NCBI GenBank assembly: GCA_022829145.1
Contig: CM040763.1
Location: 12,199,141-12,263,140 of the forward strand
Source: Albula goreensis
Taxonomy: Eukaryota > Chordata > Actinopteri > Albuliformes > Albulidae
Reading direction: 5' to 3'
DNA length: 64,000 nucleotides
Under the pieces are notes generated by a model. That model saw nothing but the letters and a program-made list of their open reading frames with translations. It was not told the origin of the DNA and made no database searches. A program made the translations under genes and the position numbers. Positions 35,851 through 49,123 of this stretch are shown here, piece after piece; within the stretch, counting starts at the first letter, position 1, and every line of letters starts with the position of its first letter.

Positions 35851-38800
35851 TTAAAGAGAAAATGAGCTCACGGCAGCACAACAGCAAGAGAAGGAGGCAG
35901 CTGGCCCACTGTGCTAATTCAGCACTTTAACAAATCAATGCCACTTGAGGAGTACAATGCGAGCCCTTAGCTGGCTAGACATCAGGGGACGAAGATGAGG
36001 GGGATGGGGGGTTTGGTTTGTGGGGGGTCAGTGAAGTCTCAAGTATTTCACATTAGGAGGGAATAATGTGTTAATTTATAACTCTTCACCCCACGCACTC
36101 GGATTATCCATCTGTGTCAGCCATTTGACTTCTTAAATTCATCAAAAAAAAGGCAAGGCCGCTGAAACAACTGTGGTAAAGGAGAGCTCCCCAGCTCTCT
36201 CCTGTTCCACCCAGTCCAGTCCCCCACCCCCAGCCCCCACCCCCCCCGCTCAGAGGATCCAGTGGTCAGCCTCAGACTTGATTGCAAAAGGTGCCATCAG
36301 TCACAGCCCTGCCACACCGCCGCCAAGCCCCTGCCATCATCACAATTTACTTTAGGAAACTTGGGTCGATTCCCCGGGTTCCTCCGGGCGGACAGTCTAA
36401 CGGACAGCGGGAGCTGAGAAAATGCCCACTCTGCGAGGGACCACTGCCTCCGCCTCCCGGTTCCCGGGGCAACCGTCACCGCAGCGCAGGGTCCCGGGAA
36501 TTGGCAGGGACCGATGCTGTCATTCACTGCTGTCCCCATCTCTCACCGCGGCTATGCCATGCGCAAGACACATTTCTGTCAGGCAGGGATCTGACTTAAA
36601 GCCATGACACCCATATCGAGCATCTCTCTTTTCCGGAGGGTTCTAAAACTTGCCATTTCTTAGACAATTGTTACTCACCATTGTAATATAGAACTAAATA
36701 AACTAATAAAATCTGGAATAGTTGTACATTCATGAGATGGTATTCTTAACTTTTTGAGAAAGAAAGTATTAAATGTATATTTTAGAATTATGTTGCAATA
36801 ATGCAGTTAATTACAACTGAATGCTGTATTAGGAGATGTAAATATTTTAAATCCAAAGTCTAATTTGGATGTATTTTTTGCACGCTGCATTGTCAATTAA
36901 TTTGTTAAAGATATATTCACGGTCTAATTTGGCTCTTGTTGTACTTATATACCCTCTTGTTGCTGGGATGGCCAAACCAGGAAATCGGCAAAATGCACTG
37001 GTCTATGCCTTTGTCACTGAGAGAGGCTAAAAGAGAAATGTCCGGTGCTAGAAAGAACGACACGCAGACCATGAAACGATGTCTGTCATGGGCTTTTGTT
37101 CCATTGTAAAAAAAATGCTATTTCAAAGTGGTTCTGAACCCTGTGAAGCCTTTGCATACAGAAGGGGGAAAAAGCTCAGTTTATAAATGACAGATTTCTA
37201 TTAAAGATACAGGCCGAACGGAAGGCAAGGCTCCCTGCCCTCGCTTTCTCCTTTTATCAACTCAAAAGAGATCCTGGATGGGGGAAAAAAAAACAAAATA
37301 TGTGATCGTTTCCTGAAAATGTTTCATGCAAAACTCACACCACCCCACTCTGAGAAACACAGGAAATCCAGGAGCAAATGTAGTAGGGAGTGGGGTATGG
37401 GGGGCTCCTCAGCCTAAACTGGTCCCGTTTAAGAAAATGTGCAAAATTCACTTACACCATGTGGGAAGAGATCGATCAAATCAACAGAGGTTGATCAAAA
37501 TGTATCAAGTTTATCGCCCGATCTGGATCAAAGACAAACTTGAGTGGTACACATGTACAGCATGCCTTTGTGTGATTGGAGGGGAGGAGGACTGGAGGGG
37601 TGTGTGGGGCAGGCAGGCCGAGAAACAAGCTCTTACGATGTAAATGACACACTAATATTAGTTCTAATGGAAGCCTTTCTCACAGCTTCACGGCTCCAGG
37701 GCCAGACGTAGCTGGGAACTCCACTCTCATACACTGCAGTCATCAACTCTGAAGAAAGACAATAAGCCATTATGTCTAAGTGCCTGACTATTAGATCATG
37801 AAGGTAAGTACTTGAAATTTTACCAGCATAGCATTAAAAAAAACACAGCATTCTAAAATTTCACCTGCTGTGTATGGCATTTCAGCAGCTGGTCTACATC
37901 AAAAGCTAAATTTACTGCTCGAAAGAGTGAAATAGTCCTGCTTTATGCTGCCGCCAAACAATAAAAACTGGACATGAAAATAAAAAGTTAATCATTTTCA
38001 CAATTTATAAACTGGGACATGGGAATGGAGAGGGCTCTGTATTGATAATAATCACATTAATAATTGCATAATAGAATTCTGCATTCGGCATTTGTGTCAC
38101 GGTCTACAGAAACATAACAAAAGATGCTGGGATTGATTTCTCGCTATGGGCTAAAATGCGATGAATATTTTTTTTTCAAGAATAACATTTTCAGCTTAAC
38201 TGATAGTTACATTATGGATAAATAATACAAGAGCTTGACTGCACTTGATTCTTTTTAAGGGGTATTGGTATGTCACCTCTTCAAACTGTTTTGTTACTGA
38301 AATTACATGCCTAAGCATCCCTATCTTACATTACCGTACCTTAACACAAAGACCATGAAGGTCCCTATAGCCCACACACTGTACCTCTGTTGATAACATC
38401 TGAGCTATGTGCATAGCAGCTAGCTGCTTAAATATGTAAAGTTCATTCTTTCGCAATAACAAATGACAGGACTGGTGCCCAATTTACAGAGGTGCAAACA
38501 GAAAAAGTGACAGTGATAATCAAGTCCTCCTTGCATGGTTTGAGCTGGAGTTTTGAAAACCATCAGCTTTCAAAAATACCACAGTTAAAAATGTTCACTT
38601 TCCCACAGAGCTCTCCACACATGCACAATAATAATTAAATGTTGCATAATGTAATAAGTACATGTGCAAGTAACCATATACATCCCACATGGCAGTGTCG
38701 CTTTGCTCACAAGGCAAATATGTTTTTTGACTGTGGCAAGGCCGACTCTCGTTATTACCTAGACGTGTGTTTTCGCCGTTCGAGTTAAACGGCTGTCACT

Positions 38801-39391
38801 CATTGTCGTTGCGCTTGCGTTCACGTTGCAGCTGCACAGCCCTCAGCCACAGGCCCAAAAAAAAAAATAAATAAAAGGAGTGACTTGTCTTCGGATGGGG
38901 ACTGTCCCCAGCAGACAGCCAAGGCGGTCTATTCTGGTACGGCCAGCGCTCGGAGTATGATTATACCACACTTTTCCCCAATGTAAACTGTCTATTCTTA
39001 TCACAGCAGTACAGTTAATCCCCCTCCTCCCCCCCCTCCCACCTGGGGGGCTGGGGAGAGGAGCACATTTGCCACTTGTCAGTGACATATAATACCAGGG
39101 GTCCTCCAGGCAATCAGCTTTTACTTGACATGTATTTGCTCATCACAGGACCCCGCATTACTATTGGGAAAATGAAGAAAAACCTAAATTAACACTTGAC
39201 ATTCAATATGGTCAAGTCCTTAATTGGCCGGGGCTTCCTGAGAAAGCAATTTCCTATTCCCCGAAGTCCCCCCTGCATGTCATGTGCGCCTAGTGCCGCG
39301 CCGCTCGCCGCGCCAGAGCCTGTCCCTTCCTCGCTCTAATGAGAGGCGATGAATTAGCGCTACGTGACATGATTTGAGCAGTCGCCCCCAC
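35851..39391. other. Unique non-coding DNA
   Basis: No supported exon. It includes a GC-rich CpG patch at 36355-36560, AT-rich sequence at 36660-36920 and 37800-38680, and a unique stretch at 39200-39380 with ggcgatgaattagcgctacg and several CpGs that could be regulatory. Confidence 0.35.
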
Positions 39392-39425
39392 CCCTCCTCC
39401 TCCTCCTCCTCCTCCTCCTCCCTCC
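39392..39425. repeat. (CTC)n trinucleotide repeat
   Basis: About eleven CTC or TCC units inside a pyrimidine-rich stretch that runs to about 39460. Confidence 0.95.
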
Positions 39426-42290
39426 TTCCATCCCTCCCCACCCCTTCCTTTTTCCACCCTCAGTGACAGGCGTCTGGTGGCCAAAAAAGCTCAAAGCGAC
39501 CACAGGGCCCACCCCTGTTCCCCCTGCCCTCCAGCTTGCCTTCCCAATGTGCCTCGTCCTTTTTTTCTCTCGTTTTTTTCCTGAGCACTTCTGAAAGGAT
39601 ACTATTACTCTTGATGCTATTACTGCTTTTAACCTGACAGATATTACACTGCTTTAATCAGATAGAGCAACATCTCCAACACTGTCATAGCCCGTACTCA
39701 CTTCTCATGTTTTACGTGTTTTATCAATTGATTTTAACATCTGATGGCACTTGTGTTTTTCCAGGGATTTATGAGTGAGACACCTCTCCTTAGTCCTCCA
39801 GGGTGTTGTGCCATAATTTAATATTGAGTCCCGTTGCTGGGTTATGAGCCCATTTAAAGCAAGGAGACAGTTCTGACTAAGGGTGAAATTCAATCGTCCC
39901 ACTTTGCGGCTTGGCCATAACTTTGACTGAAAGATTCAAGGAAGTGTTAGTTTTTGTTTTCGCTACCTTTTTTTCCATTTGAAATCAAATCAAAGAAAAG
40001 ACAACTAACAAACGCTTATATGTCATCTACTTGAAAGGAAAGACTGATATTTGAGGTTAACAGGCATATGAACGAAAACACACACATACACATATACATG
40101 TGCAAACAATTTGGAGGGATAAAACAGCACACCAATACAGTAATCAACAAGGTATTAAATCCATAAAGCACATCCATTTTCATTTTATTAAAATAAAATG
40201 ATATGGAGTTTGAAAGTGCTGGACACATTACAAATGGTACAAACATATAAAATATTTAGTTGTTTTCAAGTTTTCCCAATTTAAGAGTGCACGCAAATGG
40301 CTAGGTTCAGTCTTTGTCCCATACACAAGTAGTTCATTACATTCCATAACAAATATATGAAAGGGCAGTGTTCCTTTGGTTCTCTTAAACCATTGTTTTG
40401 CATTATGTTCAGCAGCCACCCACCTCCTGAAGTCATGTCCTCACATCCACTCATTCACCCAAAGTTAAGGACAGAATGTGTTGCAGCTATTTGAATATGG
40501 TCCATAGTCGGAATAAAATCAGTATTGCAATATTATCTGTGTAAGGGACTCATATTAATGCAACATACATTGAGAAAACACCCTTATATGTCCACCAAGT
40601 GCAAAAGCATACATACAAGCACATACACACACACTCACACACATCACATACAGACCAACATTACCACAGAACCATGTCTGGTAGATATGAAAACAGGAAG
40701 CTGTGCCATTGATGCCTGTGCTGAGATCACACTCGTAGCGTCCCTACGTGCTAAGGCTAATGCGCTGGACTCCAGAGGAGCTGGCACATGCACTCAGACC
40801 GTTTAATGAGGCCAGGCGGCAGGACGCCGCGCGCTCATTTCATGTCATGGCTGGATTTCCATTTGATTGACACGCATGTGGACAAAGCCATCTCCGGGGT
40901 GGTGTGGAAAAGTTCAGGAGATGACCTGTCTCCACAATAACACACCGCCACCTATGTCACTCTCCCTCTTTAGGGGATGGGCTGAGGCCGCACTGCATAA
41001 TGCAAACATATCAGCCAATCTATAAATACCCTTAGTCTGTGCCCTCTCTGGGGAGTGCGGCCGACTGGCCAGGGACGAGCTGCTCTTTTTGTGGGGGGGA
41101 GAGTACGTGGGGGCGGGAGGGATGGATCGCACACCAAGCATCATGATCTCCTGCACCCGACCTCCTAATTATATCCGACAGTTCATTTGAAGTCTATCAC
41201 ACAGGCAAATTAGGCAATTTGTGCAAAATGGATACTATGGATTGTCAGGGTCACAATATGCCTGTTATTCAATAATTCACATCCAACTGCTATCCCAGTG
41301 TTGTCTCTTCCCTGGTTGTTGTGTCTTGTATGGGCTTTGCTTCTGCAGCTGCATTAGGAAGGCTTACTGTAGCATATCCATATCCCAATTATGTCAAAAT
41401 TCAAAATGTCTCTGTTTATATCATATCTGCAACTGTGTAACTTTGGTATTATAGTATACATTTATATATCTATATCTACTGACATTTATCCAATATTTAC
41501 GATGTTACAAATAACTCCTTTTGATTGCCCTGCTATTGTTGTAGGCTCTCATTAGCATAAAATAGAATAAATACTATTGCATCTGTATTGTGCTTATTAT
41601 TAATCACACACTTGTGTAATAGCAATTCAGTGTATTTTGATTGGTTTTCATGGCTAATTCCCTGATATAACAAACTGATTTGCACAAAGGTTTTTAACTA
41701 CAGGAAGCCAAAGGTAGTGACATTTTATTTTCTTATGTATGTACAGAACTTCCTTTCTGCAAAGCAGGTAAAATACACACATGAAACAGACAATAGATGC
41801 ATTGAAGTCAGTGAGAGAATGTAAAAAATAAAGGGTCACAGTGAACAGGAATATTCTTCCAAATCTAAGATGGCAATTGTTTGGGTTTAATTAGATTGTC
41901 AAGTCCCTTAATTCTTCATCTACCTCTTATGTAATATTGGGCAGGAATTTGCTATGTCAGACCAGGTAATCCTATACTGACTGTACTATACGCAGGCTAC
42001 ACAGTCCACTGAAACCTCCATCCCTCAGACTGTATCAGGCTGTTTTAATAGTACCAATCTAATATATGTACATGAATTCTAATCTCCTCAACGAGAGCTG
42101 CCGCTCCAGCATAAAATAATTGACTCCTCGCACCGCATTCTTAATGACGAGCAGAGGCTCTGTTCTCTTCCCATCTGCAGGTGAGAGTTGTACAGACATC
42201 CTGACACTGGCAGCAAAGAGTCATTACGTCTATACAGCAGGGCTGCTAAACACTGATTGTCAGCTTGTCACTTGCCAGTATGTTATAGAT
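39426..42290. other. Unique non-coding DNA
   Basis: No supported exon. A small CA tract lies at 40619-40651. AT-rich at 40000-40260 and 41380-41900. The 40800-41180 stretch is unique with CpGs and tgcataatgcaaa, an octamer-like word, near 40994-41006. Confidence 0.35.
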
Positions 42291-42388
42291 TACACAAAAA
42301 CACACACACGCACACACAAGCACACATATGTTCAAAGATACACACACATACACACACACAAACACGCACACACATACACACAAAAACA
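42291..42388. repeat. Degenerate (CA)n block
   Basis: CA repeats with TATGTTCAAAGA and CGCA interruptions. Confidence 0.93.
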
Positions 42389-43350
42389 TGTGTACTCTGC
42401 CACCTTCGGGGGCTGTCATTCCACAGTCATTCTGCATTGAGAAATCACATCTTATTCAATTTAAATAAAAAAAAACATATATTAATGCAAAAAAAGACAT
42501 GGGAAGACTCCATGAATGGTGAGACTCAAAGAATAGAGCAGAAATGCAACAGAAATGTGTAATACATATCAACTATGCAAATGAGGTAAAAGCAGTTGGC
42601 TGACTGTAAAGAGATGCACAGGAATCTGTGTACAAATCAAACTCACCGGTAAATTAGTATAGAGTCCCACTGCCCACATTCACCTATATATACATATTTC
42701 ATAATTGGAGCAATGAACATTGCCTTTCCAGTTTAAAATATTTATCAAAAGTTTGGTTTCTGCTCCCAATACATGCATCCTGTTATATAATCTCTGGAGA
42801 GCTGAGTTTGGGAATGAGGGCACTGCCACACAGACAGCGTTCATCTCTATCACAGCATCCGGTCCTCTACAAACACACCGATCTGACCATGGCCAACCAC
42901 CCACGAGGTTCAACAGGTTTCATAACACGCACCCTCAAAAGGCACACTAACAGCCACGTTTAACAGCACTTGTTTAAAGGAAATTATCTTAAGGCAAACA
43001 CACTGTAGTGTGCAGTAGATTCACATGGCCCTCAAAGAGTTTTACTAAATGTCCCTGATACAGGCAGAAAATAAACTTTTTCTATATTTCGGAAATCCTT
43101 AAGTCCGTTTTCTTAGTTTTTTTTTTTTATCAAAGTGTCAGTACAGCATGAAGACAGCCATTAGTGTTAATATCTGTTAGCATGTTCTGTCCTTAATTTG
43201 CGCTCTGCGTTCAGGGATGAGAGGAAGGTTCTGAAGCACTCAAGAGCTCTCCCAGGGCACCCAGGATCTCCTGGACTGCAGCCTGAATTCTGTCAGGGCC
43301 ATTTTACTCTTTTTTACTCTTTTCTTTAAGGACAGATTAAGAGATAATAA
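42389..43350. other. Unique non-coding DNA
   Basis: Nothing recognisable beyond A/T runs near 42465-42476 and 43118-43129. Confidence 0.4.
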
Positions 43351-43420
43351 GAGGGGGTAGAGAAAGAGAGAAAAGAGAGAGAAGGAGAGAGAAAAATAGA
43401 AAGAGAGAGAGGGAGAGCAG
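43351..43420 (+). repeat. Purine (GA)-rich tract
   Basis: About 70 bases of almost pure A/G on the plus strand. Confidence 0.88.
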
Positions 43421-43789
43421 GCCCCCTGTCCCAGCTGTGTTGACAGAGGAGTGGTTCTCAGACAATGGGCCCTGCCCCTGCGAATGTTTCAGCAGCAATG
43501 GTCCGTGTGCACCCCTTGAGTCTCAGCGCTGAACTAATCCCTACCAGTCTTTCGGTGCGTGCGTGCTACCAGGGCAGATACCTGGCACAGACCTTGCTTT
43601 ACATGCAGGCACTGTGCAGCCATGCACCCATCCACCAGAGCCATCTCCCAAACACACATTTACGCATTTACACACATTAGCACACAGCCTGTGGTGTCCT
43701 CTGCCTCCTTTAGCATGACTGCCCTGGCTGGCATATATCACTCTCTCTCACACTGCCTGGAACTCATCTGCCTGTTTGTTTACACACTG

Positions 43790-43930
43790 ATAAGGCCTTA
43801 ATCGGTTAAATCGATGAGTCGCTTTGGCTTAATCGATTTAATAATACCTGGATGATTATAATGACTCATCAGAGAAAGGTCCTGACCGTTTCCTGGATTA
43901 TCTGAGAGATCTGCTCTCTGATACCACACT
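43790..43930. promoter_or_regulatory. Candidate regulatory block with overlapping inverted repeats and an AP-1 site
   Basis: The perfect inverted pair ttaaatcga (43806-43814) and tcgatttaa (43833-43841) overlaps at its left arm with a second perfect pair, gatgagtc (43813-43820) and gactcatc (43863-43870). The right member creates TGACTCA (43862-43868), the consensus AP-1 site. The segment also carries ggataat and gattataatgac words. The arrangement is seen directly; regulatory use is inference. Confidence 0.35.
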
Positions 43931-44131
43931 GAAAGAGACCTTAGATAACAAAAAGCAATCTATTTCATTTCCCTTCAGTTATGATCATGAAAGAGGATCA
44001 ACTGTCAAAAACAGAGAATTAAACCAGTTCCTACACAGAAACAAATGTAAAACAAATACTATACTCTATTGCTATATTTAAAAATGAATTAAAAGACGAA
44101 ATAGAAAACTACAATGAAATCAATTCTAACA

Positions 44132-44176
<45 letters not shown>
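44132..44176. repeat. (ATT)15 trinucleotide repeat
   Basis: An uninterrupted ATT run of about 45 bases in AT-rich DNA. Confidence 0.97.
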
Positions 44177-44178
<2 letters not shown>

Positions 44179-44543
44179 AATGACATTGTAATTGAAAATG
44201 AACGTTATTCTTGGTTAAGTTTATACCATATGCATCCTATCCTATACTGATGTGGTCTTCAGGGATGCTAAAATAAGAAATCTCCCCACTGCCTATGGCA
44301 TAAGCTATAGACCAATGTGAACAAACAAAATAAATGGTAAAAATAAATACATAAATAAACAAAAACACTCCTGAAACGTCTGAACACAAGTAGATGTTGT
44401 TATTGTAATAGGATGCTCCAGTGCATAACTCAACATATTTATTTATCTTTTATTTCTGTGGGGATTACAGCTTTTTTATAATAAAAATCACAGACAAAGA
44501 CTTGTAGGAGTAGCTGCAGCATTTATAGTGCACACATCCTGTA

Positions 44544-44545
<2 letters not shown>
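44177..44545. other. AT-rich unique DNA
   Basis: No gene recognised. Confidence 0.4.

Positions 44546-44600
<55 letters not shown>
44546..44600. repeat. (TG)n microsatellite
   Basis: An almost uninterrupted TG run of about 54 bases, among the longest pure runs in the window. Confidence 0.97.
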
Positions 44601-44602
<2 letters not shown>

Positions 44603-44640
44603 TTTGAGTTTGTCTGACAAAGGTGCTTGCATGGCAAAGG

Positions 44641-44812
44641 TGTGTGTGTGTGTGTGTAGTGTGTATGTATTTGTGTTTGTGTGTGTGTGTGTGTTTTGGG
44701 TCTGTCCGTATGTGTAGTTGTGTGTGTATGTCTGTGTGTGTGCGTGTGTGTACGTATGTGTGTGTGTACGTGCGTGTCAGTGTGTCAGTGTGGATGTGTG
44801 TGTGTGTCTCTG
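44641..44812. repeat. Degenerate (TG)n block
   Basis: TG repeats with TATGTATT, TTTGGGTCTG and TCAG interruptions. Cys-Val-rich frames here are artefacts. Confidence 0.92.
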
Positions 44813-45393
44813 TGTGCTCAGTGCATGCCAGGGCTGTACGTGGCACAGGTCCCTCTCAGAGCCACCAGCAGACTCTCGGCCCCCGCGGCAGCTGCAGCAT
44901 TCCAGCCATGTCAAACGATCAGGGCACTAACAAGGGGCGGAATGGTGGTAATGTCCCCTCATTACCGCCTGGCCAGGGGTGGTGACATCCTGACTCACAG
45001 ACTATTGAAACAGCAGTTTCCCTTTACGTGAGGACTTCCTCTCACATCAAGGGGAGAGAAGGAGAGAGAAAAATGAGCTCAAATTAAAGTCTAACTGGGG
45101 TCTGCTGCAGACAGCTCTACTGTCTGCTCACGTTCAGGGACATCGAAGTTTAAAGAAAAATGAACTTGACCAATATTCTCACTAATTATAATTTTAACAA
45201 TTTTAATGAAAAAGTACCAACTTCTGACTTAAATATCTATGTTTAACTGATAGATTTTCATTACTTTGACTCAAGCTATGGTCTGCCATAAAAAGACTGC
45301 TGGTTAAGTATTTAAGCATTTTATTAGTATGGGAGTGAGCTTTCACAAAACCAAAAATGAGTGGAACTGTAATATAGAATCAGTGGACTTACT

Positions 45394-45515
45394 GATTTGA
45401 ATCAATTATTTTGCTTTGCTGTGGAGGGCAGTAGATTTTAATTGGTTCAAACAAGTCACTGATTGATAGCTAGTTGTAGCTCCACCCCTTATGGAGTTTG
45501 TGAAACCTCACTCAG
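45394..45515 (+). mobile_element. Single arm related to the 18.2-18.8 kb inverted-repeat element
   Basis: The order actgatttgaatca, ttttaattggttcaa, gattgatagctagttg-tagctccacc and ctcactcag parallels the arms at 18196-18322 (plus) and 18790-18657 (minus): tgatttaaacca, ttttgattggtcaaa, gattgacagctac and gtaggtccatcc. No reverse-complement partner was found within the next few hundred bases, so it is a solo or truncated copy. Confidence 0.6.
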
Positions 45516-46307
45516 CTGTCACTACATTTTATTATGTATTCAGTATTACCATCATATTGTCTGAGCACAGATGGGAGGTCAACTGGGAAACATCTGACTT
45601 GAAAAACTATAATGAAAATAAAAACTATTGTACTTTATGCCAAATCATTCTGGTGTTACACTGTGTTTACCGTAAGTAGTAATGCAAATAGTGCTTCCCA
45701 TCTAAATGCACTCAGGTACATTAGGCCAAAATATTGAGACCACAAAAACAATTTCTACCTACAAGCTCTATAACTATGTTTAAATTTATGTTTAAGATTT
45801 AAAGTATTTGGATATTTATAATCAGACCACACTTATTTCAAATTAAGCACACACTGCAGTACTGGAAACTAATATAATTCGTCTTATTTAATGATCTGAT
45901 TATTTTGAAGGTGGTCTAATATAAACATCTTTGACATAAACATATAAATACTGCTTGCTAAAATTATAGTTGAAATTATGAAAATAATAATGGTATATAT
46001 TAATGAAAATAATACATGTTTAACTGTTTCATCATTTTTTATGAGCTCGCCTGCTTGGTTAGCATCGTTCTGTGCTAATAACAACAGTAACAGTGTTAAT
46101 AAATAATGGATAAGTAGTTATTATAGACACATGAATAGAGCAGAGATTTTGTAAAGGCAATATTTTAATTAAGGAAGCAGTTTGGTAAATGTTTTCATTT
46201 CATTTCATTTTCTTCAACATCTGAAGGAACTGCTACACTTTGGTTTTAACAAAAAAAGAAAAAGGAATTCTAGTTCATTGATCAAAATTCCAAATTGAAA
46301 ATTAAGG

Positions 46308-46375
46308 GGACCATGCACTGCAGTTGGCCTAACAGTCAAGCAGCAGTATCTTCAGCCCCTGTTTAAATCACAGCC
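46308..46375 (+). repeat. Possible tRNA-like SINE remnant
   Basis: The A-box-like ttggcctaacagtcaag is followed about 30 bases later by the B-box-like tgtttaaatcaca. Both are degenerate relative to polymerase III boxes. It could be coincidence. Confidence 0.25.
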
Positions 46376-46951
46376 AGTTTTCACTTACATCACATTCCAC
46401 CTCAACAAAACAGCAACTCCTCTATGACTACTACTCAACATTTTGAATGGGGGCACCTGGCTAATGAGTATGAAAATACAGGCACCTTATGAGAGTGTAA
46501 ATGAATGGGTATGGCCACCAGACTGTCAGGCAGATACGAATGAAAAGCAAGACCTGGTGGGTCATTGGAACCAAATCAGCCTGTTGACACGGAAACTAAC
46601 AGTGATGTCACTTTCTAAAATGACACCTTGCACACTGTGTGAAATAATTACTTTAAAGTATACATGCATGTGTATATGTGTGCATGAGCTACCTTGTGTG
46701 TTTATACGTGTGTGTGTTTCATTATACATGAAAGCATATTATTAAGTAGCACAGTTACCTCGTTGGAGCTATATTACATTGTTAATCAATAGCAGGCTGG
46801 AAAACAAAATGTAATTAGAGCAAGTTTTTCTGTGCTTGTTTTTCTTTCATTTTACTGTTTGAAGCAGAGCATGAATATGCAGACGACAATAAGGGACTTG
46901 GAACAAAACAGCTACATTTGACTGCCAGTGAGAGTGGAATAGAGGTGTAGG

Positions 46952-46952
<1 letters not shown>

Positions 46953-46985
<33 letters not shown>
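46953..46985. repeat. (GA)n microsatellite
   Basis: GA run of about 32 bases. Confidence 0.96.
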
Positions 46986-46989
<4 letters not shown>

Positions 46990-47605
46990 AATTGAGAGGC
47001 TCTGAGAGAACGGGGGCCATCTTTCAGCGCTCAGCCCCTGATAAGCTGGGGCAGATGGTCTCACATTTTTATCATGCCTAAACTCTCAGCAGGCACACGT
47101 ATGTGGCAAAGCAGCGAGGCCGCGGCCATGCCGACGCCCCTGGGTAGCGGCTCCGAAAGGAGAGGGGTAACCCTCCCATTCACACCTGCCCAGAAACATG
47201 GGATTCGTTAAGCTTAGCACCTTTCACTTCACCTCCTGTGAAATAAGCGTCCTAAGATGCTCATTTCTCCGATACTCCAGGCAAACCAATAGCCTTGCCT
47301 GTCGAACCCATGCTCAGTGCAGGGTGTCAGGAATCGATTACAGTCTCTCACGCGCCAGGGGGACAGAAACTTTTGCAAACAGGTAGTACACATACAGTGG
47401 AATTCAGAAATGGAAATGTGACAAGCCAGATTTCTTCAGTTTTCTGTGCAAGCCTGCACTGCTTGCTGAATCTTCTTGAGAGAGAATGAATAAAATCTAA
47501 ATAAGATCAATATGCTTTGACTTCAAAACTAGCTACACAGAGAGCAGCTCTCATCAAAACCTCGGGCAGGAAAAAAAACCCTTCCCGGATTGGGTGCTTA
47601 AAAGT
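46986..47605. other. Unique segment with GC-rich patch
   Basis: 47025-47170 is unique with ccctgataagct (GATA-like) and a CpG-rich patch around 47115-47160. No exon is supported. Confidence 0.35.
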
Positions 47606-47681
47606 ACACACACATATTCACAGAGACACACACCCAGGGGCACACGCATACACATGTGTACACGCACTAATACGCACGCAT

Positions 47682-47712
<31 letters not shown>

Positions 47713-47760
47713 TGCACTTATACACATACACAAACACATACACACATGCACACATGCTCA
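47606..47760. repeat. (CA)n-rich block
   Basis: Includes a pure CA run at about 47682-47708, flanked by degenerate CATA and CACG words. Confidence 0.94.
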
Positions 47761-48557
47761 CCCTAAAACATATGCGGTCCCGTTTTTTGTCAACCATTGT
47801 AAACATGAACAGTCTATGAAATGTATCAAGAAAAATTCAGAAATAAAATCTTTGCAATTACTTTTTTTGAAACAAGTGCATTCCAGATCAGTTTACATTT
47901 ATTTTTAATTTTTAAAACAAACATAGCAATAAAATAATTGATCTGGGTCATACTATCGCTTTTAGTTACTGTTGAAACACTAAATTATGGGCAAAACAGC
48001 TATGAGAAAATTCCATTTTTCCATATTTGAACTGCTCTTCATTTTAGGACAAAAATTTGCCTCCAAGTTTGGAAAATGGAATTATGGTAATAAATTATGA
48101 ATAATAAAATCACCTTGAAATGGAACAAAATACATCCATGAATGTTAGTTAAATTGCATGAAGTTAAATCTGTTCGGATCTCTTTCAAGGAGAAGTACAC
48201 AGTTTATAGAGGGCCTGATGGAAATGTTTTTTTTTTTTTTTTTATTTGGGGGAGAGACACACACGACACAGCTTAATATAAAATGCAAAAAAATGGGGAT
48301 TTAAAGGTGAAAAAAAAAGTCTGTTTTCAAAGCGCAGGGCCTTCAGACACAGTGTTTGCTCTACAGCTCTCCCTGACAAACATGTCCTTGTGCAGTGGTG
48401 GCCGGAGTGGCCTGTGAATGAATGGTGCCTTGTCTGGCCCTGCGCACGTCCACTCTGCAAGGTGTACACGCAGAGAGAGACCCGAACCCGGCCCACGCTG
48501 CCCGCCGGACTCCAGCACTTTCCTCCGTTTCTGCCTGAAGAGATGGGAGGGGGACGG

Positions 48558-48560
<3 letters not shown>
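47761..48560. other. AT-rich unique DNA
   Basis: T-run at about 48228-48243. No gene recognised. Confidence 0.4.
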
Positions 48561-48598
<38 letters not shown>

Positions 48599-48630
48599 CT
48601 TGTGTGTATGTGTGTGTGTGAGTGTGTGTG
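48561..48630. repeat. (TG)n microsatellite
   Basis: A pure TG run to about 48594, then degenerate, ending in a G-rich run to about 48650. Confidence 0.95.
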
Positions 48631-48939
48631 GGGGGTGGAGGGTGGGGGGCTCAAAATCAGGTCATGCACTGCCACTCCGAAATATTTCTGCTACCTCCAT
48701 CTCTCCCCCTTTCTGCCGTCCGAATAACAAAACTCACTCTGTGCAGGGGCAAGTGACAACAGTGAGCTTTACTGTGGCCCAAGCTCTGAGGTAAACAGCG
48801 TCCGCCGCTGATGTGATATAGAGCGGCCGGTTAACGGGATCAATGGGGACATTCACCTTGACACCGTTTCGCAAGGCGATGGTCGAAAACCCCGGGGCAC
48901 TCGCGGGGAGCTGCGGAATTAGGTAAATAAGCAACACTG

Positions 48940-49020
48940 AGCCAGGTGCGATTTCACCGATCAGTGCAGCCTATTAATTAGAATGGGTAATAATTACCTC
49001 CTCCTCACTCTCTCCAACCA
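48940..49020. promoter_or_regulatory. Candidate regulatory block with clustered homeodomain cores
   Basis: The words cctattaattagaatggg and taataattacc place several TAAT/ATTA cores within about 30 bases around 48970-49000, in unique sequence. Homeodomain-core clusters of this sort are frequent in conserved enhancers but also arise by chance in AT-rich DNA. Confidence 0.3.
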
Positions 49021-49123
49021 GGCCTGAGAACTTTAAGCAGCGCTCACGAGTTCACGACAAGGCCAGGTGGTGGAATTATAGGGATAGAGGAGTGGGAAAA
49101 AAAAAAGTTTCAGTGGAAAGAGG

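Larger units (their letters stand above)
44813..46952. other. AT-rich unique DNA with repeat remnants
   Basis: No supported exon. Contains the repeat arm at 45394-45515 and a weak tRNA-like remnant at 46308-46375. Confidence 0.4.

Noticed and set aside
37800..37820. gaaggtaagtactt, a strong donor-like word on the plus strand
   Set aside because: No open frame or acceptor upstream supports an exon; isolated GTAAGT words are expected by chance in 64 kb.
44523..44846. Thr/His-rich frame through TG repeats
   Set aside because: Microsatellite artefact with no coding evidence.
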